Shown here: one piece after another, positions 63,537-64,000 of the stretch | Layout: every line of letters starts with the position of its first letter | How positions within the stretch are numbered: the first letter of the stretch is position 1 | NCBI GenBank assembly: GCA_017456885.1 | Contig: JAFTIM010000004.1 | Span: forward strand, 252,851 to 316,850 | Reading direction: 5' to 3' | DNA: 64,000 bases | Source: Paludibacteraceae bacterium | Lineage (GTDB): Bacteria > Bacteroidota > Bacteroidia > Bacteroidales > Paludibacteraceae | Program-made: the position numbers and the translations under genes | The notes under the pieces: generated by a model | Told to the model about the DNA's origin: nothing | Seen by the model: the letters and a program-made list of their open reading frames with translations, nothing else | Database searches by the model: none

Positions 63537-64000
63537 CTACTCAAAAGCTCCCATTTTTAACATCTGGATTTCTTTTTCACTTAAAAAACGCCATTTACCA
63601 CGTGGGAGATTCTTTTTGGTTAAACCGGCAAAAACAGACCTGTCCAATTGCTTTACCGTATAGCCGATATGTTCAAACATTCGACGAACAATACGATTTT
63701 TACCCGAGTGAATTTCCACACCGACTTGCCGTTTGTCGTTATCTATATAGGAAATGTCATCTACATGGATTGCTCCATCGTCTAAAACGATTCCATTTCT
63801 TAACTTTTGCATATCGTTTTCGGCGATTGGTTTATCCAACGTTACTTGATAAACTTTCTTTTTGTTAAATTTAGGATGTGTAAGCGTTGTGGCAAGATCG
63901 CCATCATTTGTCAACAACAATACGCCTGTTGTGTTTCTATCCAAACGTCCGACAGGATAGATACGCTCCACACACGCATTTTTCACAATATCCATCACCG
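63537..64000 (-). CDS. rRNA pseudouridine synthase, RsuA/RluB/RluE family (5' end outside window)
   Basis: C-terminal part of a large- or small-subunit pseudouridine synthase. The catalytic aspartate is in YPVGRLDRNTTGVLLLTNDG, followed by LATTLTHPKFNKKKVYQV and the family C-terminal motif NRIVRRMFEHIGYTVKQLDR. The N-terminal S4 domain and the start codon lie beyond base 64000. RluB is the most likely assignment in Bacteroidota, but the visible part does not separate RluB from RsuA. Confidence 0.9.
   Translation of the reverse strand, partial: VMDIVKNACVERIYPVGRLDRNTTGVLLLTNDGDLATTLTHPKFNKKKVYQVTLDKPIAENDMQKLRNGIVLDDGAIHVDDISYIDNDKRQVGVEIHSGKNRIVRRMFEHIGYTVKQLDRSVFAGLTKKNLPRGKWRFLSEKEIQMLKMGAFE

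Overview
The window looks like a chromosomal segment of a Bacteroidales (Bacteroidota) bacterium. The grounds are gene content: type III glutamine synthetase, LL-diaminopimelate aminotransferase, a long PPi-dependent phosphofructokinase, a PorE-like type IX secretion protein, a Wza-like/SLBB plus Wzz export pair, many Bacteroidota lipoprotein signals, and promoters of the Bacteroidota type (TTTG, about 20 nt, TAnnTTTG). No tRNA, rRNA or CRISPR array was seen. The species cannot be named from the sequence alone.

Layout. 1-12.5 kb is nitrogen, sulfur and amino-acid metabolism: amt (partial), cysK and metY on the minus strand, an Lrp regulator, dapF-dapL-glnN, a decayed nadE, a second Lrp regulator and a WG-repeat lipoprotein. 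dnaK follows at 12.7 kb. 14.8-25.3 kb is a defence island: a DUF1016 nuclease, a BcgI-like restriction-modification fusion with one complete and one half specificity gene, a HEPN protein, a DUF262 protein, a PIN-GNAT-PUA-like fusion, an ASCH protein and the remains of one more gene. 25.4-29.9 kb is a visibly GC-richer block: a saccharopine-dehydrogenase-like polyamine enzyme, two cytochrome c maturation proteins and a tri-haem cytochrome c peroxidase. 30-38.9 kb holds an acetyltransferase, an orphan FecCD permease and a long minus-strand housekeeping run (rplY, pth, S4 protein, mnmA, ffh, folD, DUF5063, exonuclease, rlmI). 39-48.3 kb is a tightly packed minus-strand operon from capsule export through thrC to a PorE-like protein. 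48.4-64 kb holds radA, pfp, a GH99 lipoprotein, a probable non-coding RNA, sugar-phosphate enzymes, pepT, mntP, an ABC-F protein, small lipoproteins, a GNAT protein and a partial pseudouridine synthase.

The main points for a second look are these. (1) Homopolymer tracts (T8 and C8) sit exactly at the two junctions of the restriction-modification and specificity genes; one added base at each would fuse them into a single polypeptide. (2) A compact HEPN / DUF262 / PIN-GNAT-PUA / ASCH cassette is coupled behind them. (3) An intergenic gene of about 205 nt has a promoter, a 40-bp interrupted hairpin and its own terminator, and encodes no protein. (4) Several genes are decaying: nadE with three lesions, amt with a premature amber codon, and a defence-gene remnant with an in-frame amber codon.

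Only one gene-free gap exceeds 300 bases (52676-53012), and it holds the non-coding RNA.
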